This document shows, one piece after another, positions 7,376 through 15,423 of a DNA stretch of 36,779 bases. Origin of the DNA: a bacterium (GTDB taxonomy: Bacteria > Patescibacteriota > Gracilibacteria > UM-FILTER-43-11); NCBI GenBank assembly GCA_030427295.1, contig JAUHWS010000010.1:1-36779 (forward strand), written 5' to 3'. The notes under the pieces are model-generated. The model was given only the letters and a program-made list of their open reading frames with translations. It had not been told where the DNA came from and made no database searches. Within the stretch, counting starts at the first letter, position 1, and the number at the start of each line of letters is the position of its first letter. The position numbers were made by a program, and so were the translations under genes.

Positions 7376-8176
7376 ATGAAAGGAATCATTCTCGCCGGAG
7401 GTTCAGGAACACGCTTGTATCCGCTGACAAAGGTGACCAGCAAACAGCTTTTGCCGGTTTACAACAAGCCGATGATCTACTATCCACTTCACACACTTTT
7501 GAAGGCGGGGATTAAAGATATTTTGATCATTGTGGCGCCCGAGCGATCGGGAGATTTTTTGAATTTGTTGGGCTCTGGAAAGGAATTTGGAGCTCGTTTT
7601 GCGTACGAAGTACAAGATCAACCCCGTGGGATTGCTGAAGCTTTTGTGATTGGGAAGGAATTTATAGAAGGGGATCCTTGCACCTTGATTTTGGGAGACA
7701 ATATTTATACGGATGATTTTTCGGAGGTGATTGCCAATCATCAAGAAGGGGCTAAAATTTTTGTAAAAGAAGTGCCAGACGCCAATCGTTTTGGGGTGGT
7801 TGAAATGGATGAGAGTGGGAAGGTGCTTGGAATTGAAGAAAAGCCTAAGGTGCCTAAATCTCGCTTTGCCCAAACCGGTTTGTACATTTATGACAGTAAA
7901 GTAGCAGATTATGCTGAAAAACTCACTCCGTCCGCGCGTTTGGAATATGAAATCACGGATCTCAACAATATGTATTTGAAGGGAGGACAATTGTCCGCTC
8001 ATAAAGTAAGAGGGGAGTGGATTGATGCGGGAACCTTTGAAAGTTTGCATCGGGCGTCCTTGGTGGTGCGGGAGCATGAATTGGGAATTCATAAAAACAA
8101 TGAGTCGAGCTTGAAGGTGACGATTCGGGAGGATCAAAAGAATTTGAAAGAGGATTTTACAAGGTCTCTACTTTAG
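7376..8176 (+). CDS. rmlA: Glucose-1-phosphate thymidylyltransferase-like nucleotidyltransferase
   Basis: MKGIILAGGSGTRLYPLTKVTSKQLLPVYNKPMIYYPL; EYEITDLNNMYL; GEWIDAGTFESL. ATG at 7376 is favoured over the track TTG at 7289 (29 extra residues). Confidence 0.92.
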   Translation: MKGIILAGGSGTRLYPLTKVTSKQLLPVYNKPMIYYPLHTLLKAGIKDILIIVAPERSGDFLNLLGSGKEFGARFAYEVQDQPRGIAEAFVIGKEFIEGDPCTLILGDNIYTDDFSEVIANHQEGAKIFVKEVPDANRFGVVEMDESGKVLGIEEKPKVPKSRFAQTGLYIYDSKVADYAEKLTPSARLEYEITDLNNMYLKGGQLSAHKVRGEWIDAGTFESLHRASLVVREHELGIHKNNESSLKVTIREDQKNLKEDFTRSLL

Positions 8177-8493
8177 TGAGTCCCATAAGCTTCTTTTGAG
8201 AAAATGAATGTGTTGTACAGTTGAAAACGTGTCATTATTCTTGCTGCGACTGGATTGGTTTCGTTTTCTTTGAGATGTTTTTTCAGGGCTAGTTTGAGGC
8301 TCTCAGAAATGATTTCTGACTTTGTTAATTTAGGTTTTGTGAGATGCCAGTTTAAAATAATTCGAGCTGCTTTGTCTATCGTTATTTCTTCATATTGATT
8401 GCCTCGATCCGTTTCCTGAAATAACTCACACAATGATTGCATGAGTTCTGGGTCGTGATCTGCTGGGTTGTTTTCAAGTTCTGGACCCGGCAT
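8173..8493 (-). CDS. Hypothetical protein
   Basis: 106-aa ORF overlapping the upstream GT2 gene by 20 bp (translational coupling); protein-like composition. Confidence 0.6.
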   Translation of the reverse strand: MPGPELENNPADHDPELMQSLCELFQETDRGNQYEEITIDKAARIILNWHLTKPKLTKSEIISESLKLALKKHLKENETNPVAARIMTRFQLYNTFIFSKEAYGTH

Positions 8494-9319
8494 TTTTTCG
8501 AGGGTTTCCTTTAAGGAGGTGTTTGTAGCTGTATTTCAAGGCATCCTTGGTGTGTTGCCGGAGGGTCCATTTTTGAAAGAAGGCTTTGACTCCCCCTTGG
8601 CTTAGACGGATTCCATCGGCATAGACGGTGGCTTTGGGAAAATAAACCACTTTGTAGCCTCGTTCCCACACGCGGTAGCACATGTCCGGATCGGACATGA
8701 AGAGAAAATAGTCGGGGTTGAGTCCATCAAGTCCACTCCACAGATCTTTTCGCATCACCCAGAAGGAAGACTGGAGCCAATCGACGTCTTGGGTGATTTC
8801 GTAGTCTAGGTGTTGCATTTCGTCATGGGCGACCCATTTTTTGATGACAGGAAGTCCACGTAGCCAGGTACGGCGAGCCACTTGCAAGAAAAATTTTGGA
8901 AAAGCTCGGACGGTCATGGCGACTTCGCCGTTGCCATCGTTGATTTGCTTGGGTCCTAGAATTCCAATTTCGGGGTGCTTTTCCATGTAGTTGATCATCT
9001 TTTGAAGGGTGTCTTTTTCTCTCCAAATGATGTCGGGATTGACGATGAGAATGAATTCGCCTTGGGCATGTTTGGCGCCTTCGTTGTTTCCCAAAACATA
9101 GCCTAGATTCTTTTTGTTGATGTGCACTTGCACATTTGGCAGATCGTTTAAGCTCAACAGGGTTTCGGCATTGGCTTCATTGACGGAATTGTCGACGACA
9201 ATCACTTCGACGGGAAAATTAACCTCTTGTGCCAGGATGCTTTGCACATTTTCACAAACGCGTTTGGCTTTCATGAAGTCCAGAATGACGATCGATGCTT
9301 TGATTGAGGATGATTCCAT
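8474..9319 (-). CDS. Glycosyltransferase family 2 (rhamnosyltransferase-like)
   Basis: ASIVILDFMKAKRVCENVQSIL, VIVVDNSVNE, NLGYVLGNNEGAKHAQGEFILIVNPDI, GLDGLNPDYFLFMSDPDMCYRVWERGYKVVYFP. Confidence 0.92.
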   Translation of the reverse strand: MESSSIKASIVILDFMKAKRVCENVQSILAQEVNFPVEVIVVDNSVNEANAETLLSLNDLPNVQVHINKKNLGYVLGNNEGAKHAQGEFILIVNPDIIWREKDTLQKMINYMEKHPEIGILGPKQINDGNGEVAMTVRAFPKFFLQVARRTWLRGLPVIKKWVAHDEMQHLDYEITQDVDWLQSSFWVMRKDLWSGLDGLNPDYFLFMSDPDMCYRVWERGYKVVYFPKATVYADGIRLSQGGVKAFFQKWTLRQHTKDALKYSYKHLLKGNPRKNAGSRT

Positions 9320-9816
9320 TAAAGGTGAGGTTTGATCAAGTCAAAATAATTGTTTAAGTAGGGGTGGTTGTTTGGCAGATCGATTTGCCATTTGTAGTCT
9401 TCAGACTGTGAATCGAGTTGAATGTCTCCTTGATTTTTCAGTTCCATTAATACCGCGGTTGCCAAATAATGTACAGTTTTTGTTTCTGAGGAATAGTTTT
9501 TCCAATTCCGCCCTTCAAAATCATGGGTTGGAAAAATTTCCTCGAAAAATGTGGATGAGCTAAAGTTCAATTCTCCCTCCACCCCTGTTTCTTCTTTTAG
9601 GAGCCGGTGAGCGGCTTCTTCAATGCGTTCTCCATTTAACACTCTTCCTCCAGGGGTCCAAAAGAGACCTTTGGCTGGATTATTTTTTCGTTTCACAAAA
9701 AGAAATTCACCTTTTGAGTTGCGGAGGATGATGTTCACAGCTACCATGGGAAAATATTGAACGGTTTTTTGAAAAATGTCCAAGGGAGCCTTTGGTTTTA
9801 TATTTAGTTGATTCAT
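9319..9816 (-). CDS. NUDIX hydrolase, GDP-mannose mannosyl hydrolase (Gmm)-like
   Basis: FWTPGGRVLNGERIEEAAHRLLKEETGV: Nudix box with the R-L variation typical of Gmm-type enzymes. Confidence 0.85.
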   Translation of the reverse strand: MNQLNIKPKAPLDIFQKTVQYFPMVAVNIILRNSKGEFLFVKRKNNPAKGLFWTPGGRVLNGERIEEAAHRLLKEETGVEGELNFSSSTFFEEIFPTHDFEGRNWKNYSSETKTVHYLATAVLMELKNQGDIQLDSQSEDYKWQIDLPNNHPYLNNYFDLIKPHL

Positions 9817-9825
9817 TTAATGAAA

Positions 9826-9860
9826 ATGTCTAATGTCTGATGGTTAATTTCTGATGATTT
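9826..9860. repeat. Heptad-phased intergenic repeat (5 units)
   Basis: atgtcta atgtctg atggtta atttctg atgattt. Confidence 0.75.
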
Positions 9861-10886
9861 TTACGCCATCAATGATTCCATTTCCTTGGCGGTGACATTT
9901 TTTTTCATGTGTTTTTTACGGTCTTGAATGTTGGATTCAAGGGCCTGCACTTTTTTGTAGGTTCTGAGCATGCTGGGGGCGAAAAAGAGGGTGTAGAGGT
10001 AGCGGGCGATCAGGCTCAGTTTGGTTTTTAATTTTACCATGAATGAAAGCCTAGGATCAAAATTCTTTTTTAGGGTCACTAAGTGTCCAAGCAATGAACT
10101 TTCTTTGGCCCATTTGGCTTTCTGATGATGGTCTTTGAGCCTTTGTAGGGCTCCCTTGCTCTTTTCACCGAGCTGCCGGTCATGATAGACCTTGATGTCT
10201 ACCAACAGGGTTTTGAAGCCTGCCCACGAAAGCCGGTAGGCGAGGTCGCAGTCGTTTTTGTAGTGCAGATTCTCGTCAAAATATTCTAGTTTTCCTTTGT
10301 GGTTTTTGTAGGCGACGGCCTCTAAGGCTTTTTTGCTGAAGACGGCCAGGGTTCCAGAGGGGCCTAGGATTTTTCCATCCTCCACAAAATCGTTTTCATC
10401 CATGCCCTGCCCTCGGTCAAAGAGGTGATGGTTTTTGCTGATTCCAATGCCAAAGCTGTCAATTTTAGTCGTTTTAGAGCCGTGAAGATTGTCTTTTTTG
10501 ACTTCTTCAAAGTTCCATTGCATTACTTTACAGGTGGCCACGTGCGCCTCATTTTGTTGCATTTCTTCGACAATTCGACTCACAAAATTAGGTGGGTAAA
10601 GCATGTCTCCTCCTACGCAAAAATAGAGATCACCTGTCATTTGCCGTATCATGGCGTTTTGCCCGCCGCTGTGCATCACGTTGTCAGCTTTGCTGATGGT
10701 GGCTTTCTCAAAAAATTCCGGATGGTTTTGTTTGAGCCACTCGTAAACTTCGCCTTCGGGGCTTTGGTCTCGGATGATGAATTTGATGTGGGGATAGTCT
10801 TGATTGAGTAGAGAGGGGAGACTCCAACTGAGGTAAGTGGTGTCTTTGAATAAGATTAAGCCGACGGTGACTTTGGGATGTTTCAT
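9861..10886 (-). CDS. Glycosyltransferase family 2
   Basis: KVTVGLILFKDTTYLSWSLPSLLNQDYPHIKFIIRDQSPEGE, FCVGGDMLYPPNFVSRIVEEM, NDCDLAYRLSWAGFKTLL. Confidence 0.9.
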   Translation of the reverse strand: MKHPKVTVGLILFKDTTYLSWSLPSLLNQDYPHIKFIIRDQSPEGEVYEWLKQNHPEFFEKATISKADNVMHSGGQNAMIRQMTGDLYFCVGGDMLYPPNFVSRIVEEMQQNEAHVATCKVMQWNFEEVKKDNLHGSKTTKIDSFGIGISKNHHLFDRGQGMDENDFVEDGKILGPSGTLAVFSKKALEAVAYKNHKGKLEYFDENLHYKNDCDLAYRLSWAGFKTLLVDIKVYHDRQLGEKSKGALQRLKDHHQKAKWAKESSLLGHLVTLKKNFDPRLSFMVKLKTKLSLIARYLYTLFFAPSMLRTYKKVQALESNIQDRKKHMKKNVTAKEMESLMA

Positions 10887-10937
10887 CCACTGGAGTATAG
10901 CATAATTTTATTTTTGGAAGTGTCTTTTCTTCTCAAT

Positions 10938-11420
10938 TCATCGTCCTAAAAGCGTTGCCATTCTTTGATAGTAGCTGATGAGTTTCTTGTACTTTTTCTC
11001 ATTCTTTAAGCTTTCTACGACACTGTTGTATTCTGTGATGACGGCATCGAATTCTCTTTGAGCTGCTTCATCACTCAGATACAATATTCCTTCAGCCACA
11101 TTGGGATCGTGACCTTTTTCTACTGAAAAGGTTGTTCGAATGTATGATTCGTAGCTAGGCAAAGTGCCTACAAATTCATCAATATCTTCTTCTTCAAGCT
11201 CATCTGCGTTTTGTAGGACTGAATAAGAAGGAGAGTATATGTTTGTAGCATCCTGAGTTAGCCCAGATGCATTGCAATGAGTTTTAAAAATTTCTCGGCG
11301 TGTTTCCTCTATTAGTTCTTCAAAAGCGGCGCGATAGTTTTCATTAAATATCCGACCTTCATATGCCCTAAATTTGGTTTCAACGCCTTGATAGAGTAGG
11401 GCAGTTGTAGAAGGATGCAT
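10938..11420 (-). CDS. Hypothetical protein
   Basis: 160-aa ORF with protein-like composition and a good upstream promoter match. Confidence 0.6.
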   Translation of the reverse strand: MHPSTTALLYQGVETKFRAYEGRIFNENYRAAFEELIEETRREIFKTHCNASGLTQDATNIYSPSYSVLQNADELEEEDIDEFVGTLPSYESYIRTTFSVEKGHDPNVAEGILYLSDEAAQREFDAVITEYNSVVESLKNEKKYKKLISYYQRMATLLGR

Positions 11421-11514
11421 AAAAAAACTGGTTAGCGATCAAAAGCTCCCAGCTTTTCATTTTTGAAAAAATGTTTTGTGGTTGAAGGGTTTCTGCAGGG
11501 AGGGCAACTCTTTT

Positions 11515-11543
11515 AATTTATTAAATTTAAGTTAATTTGTCAA
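11515..11543 (-). promoter_or_regulatory. Sigma70-type promoter
   Basis: Minus strand TTGACA (11543-11538) - 17 bp - TAAATT (11520-11515). Confidence 0.6.
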
Positions 11544-11621
11544 GTTTTTTTAATGTTTTGGATTTCTTTAAAAGGAATGGCTTTTTAAGGCTTTTCCCCT
11601 CAAGAATTACGTGATATTGGA

Positions 11622-11774
11622 ATGGCTGGTTTAATGTCAATAGTGGCTATTATCTTCCTAAGCCTGCTGCTGAGTCTGATCTTTTGGGGATTGCTGAGTG
11701 GAAATCCGGTCAACCCACGGCTGACTTTGATCGAGGGGAAGGAGCCAGTAGTCATCTCTCTGGGACGGGTATGA
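11622..11774 (+). CDS. Putative 50-aa single-TM microprotein (below the ORF-track cutoff)
   Basis: MAGLMSIVAIIFLSLLLSLIFWGLLSGNPVNPRLTLIEGKEPVVISLGRV*: strong TM helix plus short polar tail. Confidence 0.4.
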   Translation: MAGLMSIVAIIFLSLLLSLIFWGLLSGNPVNPRLTLIEGKEPVVISLGRV

Positions 11775-11848
11775 TTGGGCATTAGACCAAAACAGTTGTA
11801 AAACTTGAAATCAGAACGTAGACTGGGATCACTTTATTTTGATTTGCC

Positions 11849-13009
11849 ATGACTGAAATTCGAAGGCCAAAGTGTCCTTATTTTGCCAATCCCGCTGAGG
11901 AAAAAACGGAGGAGCGGAAATGCGGCGGCTGCGCGACTCAGCACATTCCATACGGGGTTCAGCTTGAAAATAAGAAAAAGAAACTCATTTCGGAGATTGC
12001 TTATTCAAACATCCAGGTTTTTTCGGATCATGAATGGGCCTATCGGAATCGTATGGACATGGTGTTCACGCCCGGTGGACTCGGTTTTCGGGAGAAGGGG
12101 AAATGGTGGCGAACCTTGCCTGTCAAACAGTGTGTGATCAGCAACACCCGACTTAATGAAATGATCACTGAAATCAATGATTTTTTTGGCCCGGATTTTG
12201 ATTATTTCAATGTCAAAACCCATGAGGGGACTTATAAATATGCCGTCATTCGCACCCCTCAAAATGACTCCTCGGTTTCGATTGTGCTCAACAAACAATC
12301 CCCCCGTTACGATGAGGCGGTGGAAAAGGTGAAGGCTTACGCGGCTGTTTCGACGGCGAACAATGTCCTCATCACCAACATGAAGGCCAAGAGTTCTCAG
12401 AGTTTTGGCGAGGATTTTGAGGTCCTCAAAGGCTCCGATATGCTGGAAGAAACGATTTTAGGCAAAACGTTTCATTACAGTTGTCAGGGATTCTTTCAGA
12501 ACAATAGCATCATGGCTGAGAAAATGCATGAATACACCCATCAGCTCCTTCAAAAATATGAGACGAGCGATGCTCATTTGGTTGATTTGTACGGAGGAGT
12601 GGGGGCTTTTGGCATCATCAATGCGGATTTATTTTCGGGCATGACGACAATTGAGAGTTTTGAAGGATGCACGATTGCGGCTAGGGCTAATATCGAACGG
12701 AATCAGCTTGCCGAAAAAGCAGAGGCGATTTGTATGGATGCCAAACGACTGAAGCAGGTTAAATTTCCAAACAAGCCCCTTTATGTGATCACCGATCCAC
12801 CGCGAAGTGGGATGCATCAAGAAACGATCATCCAGCTTAAAAAGCTCAAACCCGAGCTTATCATTTATATTTCGTGTAACGTGGAGCAGTTGGGGAAGGA
12901 TTTACCGAAATTCACGGATTATCGGATCAATTCAGCAGCACTGTTTGACTTGTTCCCTCAGACGAACCACTGCGAAGCAGTTGTCGAGCTTGTAGTTGCC
13001 ACAGGCTAA
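11849..13009 (+). CDS. RumA/TrmA-family 5-methyluridine RNA methyltransferase
   Basis: C-x(n)-CGGC Fe-S-type cluster motif (CPYF...KCGGCATQH), LVDLYGGVGAFGI, ITDPPRSGMH, YISCNVEQLGKDL. Confidence 0.92.
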   Translation: MTEIRRPKCPYFANPAEEKTEERKCGGCATQHIPYGVQLENKKKKLISEIAYSNIQVFSDHEWAYRNRMDMVFTPGGLGFREKGKWWRTLPVKQCVISNTRLNEMITEINDFFGPDFDYFNVKTHEGTYKYAVIRTPQNDSSVSIVLNKQSPRYDEAVEKVKAYAAVSTANNVLITNMKAKSSQSFGEDFEVLKGSDMLEETILGKTFHYSCQGFFQNNSIMAEKMHEYTHQLLQKYETSDAHLVDLYGGVGAFGIINADLFSGMTTIESFEGCTIAARANIERNQLAEKAEAICMDAKRLKQVKFPNKPLYVITDPPRSGMHQETIIQLKKLKPELIIYISCNVEQLGKDLPKFTDYRINSAALFDLFPQTNHCEAVVELVVATG

Positions 13010-13454
13010 TTTCGCCCTTAATTTTTTCGATAACGCTTTGACAGACGTTTCGACTAAAGTTGAGGTTATTTTCGTATATTCCATCTTCTAAGGCTTCTGA
13101 TATTTCTTTTTCAATTGTTTGGGCTTGTGACTCGTAAAATGCATCCGCGACATCTGTATTGCCTAAATTTTTCTCAATTTGATAGCGAATGACTCCGCAA
13201 ATAAGGCTTATAATATTCTCTCTTGTTTCAAAATCGCTTCTTAAATCTCCATCAACATCAATCATTTCCCAATTTGAATCATACTCAGTCAAATCGATTG
13301 GGGTTGGAGACAGGTCTAAAAAGACTATTTCGTCTGCATGTTCAGGATTAGTATATGACCTGCTCACTGCTTCGAGGGTCCCTACTGCGTAGTCAAGGCT
13401 GGTGAGTTCATCCTGCTCTTCCGGGGGTTCTATTTGTGAATACAGTACTTCCAT
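12927..13454 (-). CDS. Hypothetical protein
   Basis: 175-aa acidic ORF with near-consensus promoter upstream; 3' end overlaps the convergent methyltransferase gene. Confidence 0.6.
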   Translation of the reverse strand: MEVLYSQIEPPEEQDELTSLDYAVGTLEAVSRSYTNPEHADEIVFLDLSPTPIDLTEYDSNWEMIDVDGDLRSDFETRENIISLICGVIRYQIEKNLGNTDVADAFYESQAQTIEKEISEALEDGIYENNLNFSRNVCQSVIEKIKGEISLWQLQARQLLRSGSSEGTSQTVLLN

Positions 13455-13486
13455 TAATAAGAATGTTTGGTAGTATATTTATTATA

Positions 13487-13515
13487 ATTTTAACAAAATT
13501 TAATATTTTTGTCAA
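13487..13515 (-). promoter_or_regulatory. Sigma70-type promoter
   Basis: TTGACA (13515-13510) - 17 bp - TAAAAT (13492-13487) on the minus strand, 33 bp from the ATG at 13454. Confidence 0.7.
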
Positions 13516-13530
13516 GTTTAAAAGACTCAA

Positions 13531-13558
13531 AAAACCTCTTGGCTTGTCTTAAACAAGC
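13531..13558 (-). terminator. Possible weak intrinsic terminator
   Basis: GCTTGT (13542-13547)/ACAAGC (13553-13558) hairpin; on the minus strand a TTTTTT tract follows just after the stem. Confidence 0.4.
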
Positions 13559-13561
13559 TCT

Positions 13562-13915
13562 TTAGGCAGCTTCTTTGAGGCGATTCCCTCCTTCTTCTTG
13601 GTAGTTTAACCTGAGAACCTTTGCGCCGTTATTGTTGCTTGTTTTTTTTAAGTCTAAGCCCAAATACTCTCTCATTGATCTGATAAGCTCTCTTGTTTTT
13701 AGTCTTACAACATTCTCATTTAGCTGAATTGTCCGGGTAACAAACGTACTCATCATAAGTTTTAAAAATTTTTCTCGAGCCTCACTGACTTCGAGATCAA
13801 GAAATTCAATTTCTAGTTCAATGAGGTATTCGGCGACAAGCTTTTTTGCCTTGCTTAACTCATCGATCTCTTCATTTCTTGAGTACGATTCTAAAAGTGT
13901 TTTTATATTTGTCAT
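13562..13915 (-). CDS. Hypothetical helical protein
   Basis: 117-aa ORF with near-consensus promoter upstream. Confidence 0.6.
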   Translation of the reverse strand: MTNIKTLLESYSRNEEIDELSKAKKLVAEYLIELEIEFLDLEVSEAREKFLKLMMSTFVTRTIQLNENVVRLKTRELIRSMREYLGLDLKKTSNNNGAKVLRLNYQEEGGNRLKEAA

Positions 13916-13942
13916 GTAGTGCTTTATTTGTCTATTGTCATT

Positions 13943-13970
13943 ATTTTAAATAATTTTAATAATTTGTCAA
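13943..13970 (-). promoter_or_regulatory. Sigma70-type promoter
   Basis: TTGACA (13970-13965) - 16 bp - TAAAAT (13948-13943) on the minus strand. Confidence 0.65.
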
Positions 13971-13998
13971 CTATTTTTGGGTTTTTGAGTGGTTTGAT

Positions 13999-14027
13999 TT
14001 GCCTTTTTTGAGGAGATTTGTTACACT
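13999..14027 (+). promoter_or_regulatory. Candidate rpsB promoter
   Basis: TTGCCT - 17 bp - TACACT, about 110 bp upstream of the rpsB ATG. Confidence 0.5.
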
Positions 14028-14064
14028 TTTTGGGCAAATTATTTAAATCAGTTCTATTTTGGAT

Positions 14065-14100
14065 CGAGGCATCCTGCCCAGTGATGGGACGCAAACCTCG
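14065..14100 (+). promoter_or_regulatory. Structured 5' leader of rpsB
   Basis: CGAGG (14065-14069)/CCTCG (14096-14100) enclosing CCCA-GTGA-TGGG hairpin with a GNRA loop. Confidence 0.45.
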
Positions 14101-14134
14101 AAATGAAGCAATAGAGCGTTAACCCCAAGGATTT

Positions 14135-14806
14135 ATGACTGATATTTCATTAAAAGATATGGCCAAGAATGCGGTGCATTTTGGTCATCCAACGTCTCGA
14201 TGGAACCCAAAAATGAAGCCTTTTATTTATGGCTCACGACATGGGATTCATATCTTTGACCTTAAGAAATCTGCTGAGCACCTTGTGAAAGCTCTCGAAT
14301 TTTTGAACCGAATGGCAAAAGACAAGAAGGAGATTCTTTTTGTTGGGACCAAGCAGCAATGCCGTCGCTTGCTCAATGAAATCAAGCAAGAAGCTGGAAT
14401 GCCCATCGTAACTGATAAATGGATTCCTGGCTTACTTACCAACTTTAAGACCATTAAAGAGCGTATCAACTACTTCAAGCAATTGAAGGAGGATGATGCG
14501 AGTGGGGCATTGACCAAGTACACCAAGAAAGAGCAAATGAAGCTTCGTAAGAAAATTCAGCAGCTTTCTATGTCTCTTTCTGGGGTGGAAAACATGCGAG
14601 GTAAGCCGGATGTACTTTTTGTTTCTGATATTGTGCGTGATCACATTGCTGTGGATGAGGCTCGTAAACTGGGCATTCCTGTAGTAGGAATTGTGGATAC
14701 CAATGCAGATCCTACCAAGGTAAACTATCCTATTCCGGCCAATGATGATGCCATCAAATCGCTAGAGTACATCTTGGGTCTTGCCAAATCTGCTGTGAAG
14801 GTTTAA
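14135..14806 (+). CDS. rpsB: 30S ribosomal protein S2
   Basis: HFGHPTSRWNPKMKPFIYGSRHGIHIFDL, FVGTKQQ, DKWIPGLLTNF, PVVGIVDTNADP; AAGGA Shine-Dalgarno. Confidence 0.97.
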   Translation: MTDISLKDMAKNAVHFGHPTSRWNPKMKPFIYGSRHGIHIFDLKKSAEHLVKALEFLNRMAKDKKEILFVGTKQQCRRLLNEIKQEAGMPIVTDKWIPGLLTNFKTIKERINYFKQLKEDDASGALTKYTKKEQMKLRKKIQQLSMSLSGVENMRGKPDVLFVSDIVRDHIAVDEARKLGIPVVGIVDTNADPTKVNYPIPANDDAIKSLEYILGLAKSAVKV

Positions 14807-14850
14807 GTACCATTTGATATCCTGCATTTCACTTCATAAATAAAAAAATA

Positions 14851-15351
14851 ATGGCGGAGAATACTGAAAATACCACTGTAGAACCCTCTGTAGGATCCGC
14901 CCCTGAGGTGAAGAAAAAGGCGTCCCAAAAAGAGCCTGAACGCCAAGATTTGACCACTTTGCACGAACGTACGATTGCCACCCTCAGTTATATGGGGCCA
15001 TTGGTCATTGTTCCTTTCTATCTCAAAAAAGACAGTGATTTCTGCCGTTTTCACGGCAAACAGGGATTGATTGTTTTCATTATTTTCTTTTTCATGATTC
15101 CCCTGATGGTGATCGATTTCGTACTCGATGTGGTGTTGATTGCTCAGGTTGTGATCTTTGCTTACATGGGGTTGGCGGCTTTATCTGGCCGTTGGAAAAG
15201 GCTACCTTTCATCTATGATTATGCTTGCAAGCTAGAAGATACCTTGTCGGTCAAAAACAAGCAGGAAAAAGAAGGGGAGAAAATGAGGGTGGGAGAAACC
15301 ATTTCTGATAGCCAGGTTGATTCAAATGCTAGTGAAGCTCAGCAGGAATAA
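14851..15351 (+). CDS. DUF4870/Tic20-like small membrane protein
   Basis: LHERTIATLSYMGPLVIVPFYLKKDSDFCRFHGKQGLIVFIIFFFMIPLMV: DUF4870-like signature. Confidence 0.75.
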   Translation: MAENTENTTVEPSVGSAPEVKKKASQKEPERQDLTTLHERTIATLSYMGPLVIVPFYLKKDSDFCRFHGKQGLIVFIIFFFMIPLMVIDFVLDVVLIAQVVIFAYMGLAALSGRWKRLPFIYDYACKLEDTLSVKNKQEKEGEKMRVGETISDSQVDSNASEAQQE

Positions 15352-15383
15352 GAATTAGAGACTAGGGAATAAGTTATCCGCTT

Positions 15384-15411
15384 ACTTCTTAATCCTTGGT
15401 CTTTAGTTCTT
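15384..15411. repeat. Heptad-phased intergenic repeat (4 units)
   Basis: acttctt aatcctt ggtcttt agttctt. Confidence 0.55.
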
Positions 15412-15423
15412 AATTTAAAAACT

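Noticed and set aside
7403-8137. 244-aa minus-strand ORF opposite rmlA
   Set aside because: Fully antisense to a well-recognised gene and has no recognisable domain; a shadow ORF.
11600-11782. 60-aa minus-strand ORF
   Set aside because: Low-complexity basic/Ser-rich peptide; the plus-strand TM microprotein in the same DNA is more protein-like.
14065-14100. c-di-GMP (GEMM) riboswitch, suggested by GGGACGCAAA before rpsB
   Set aside because: Only that short string fits; the first stem motif and the tetraloop-receptor segment are not evident, and rpsB would be an odd target.
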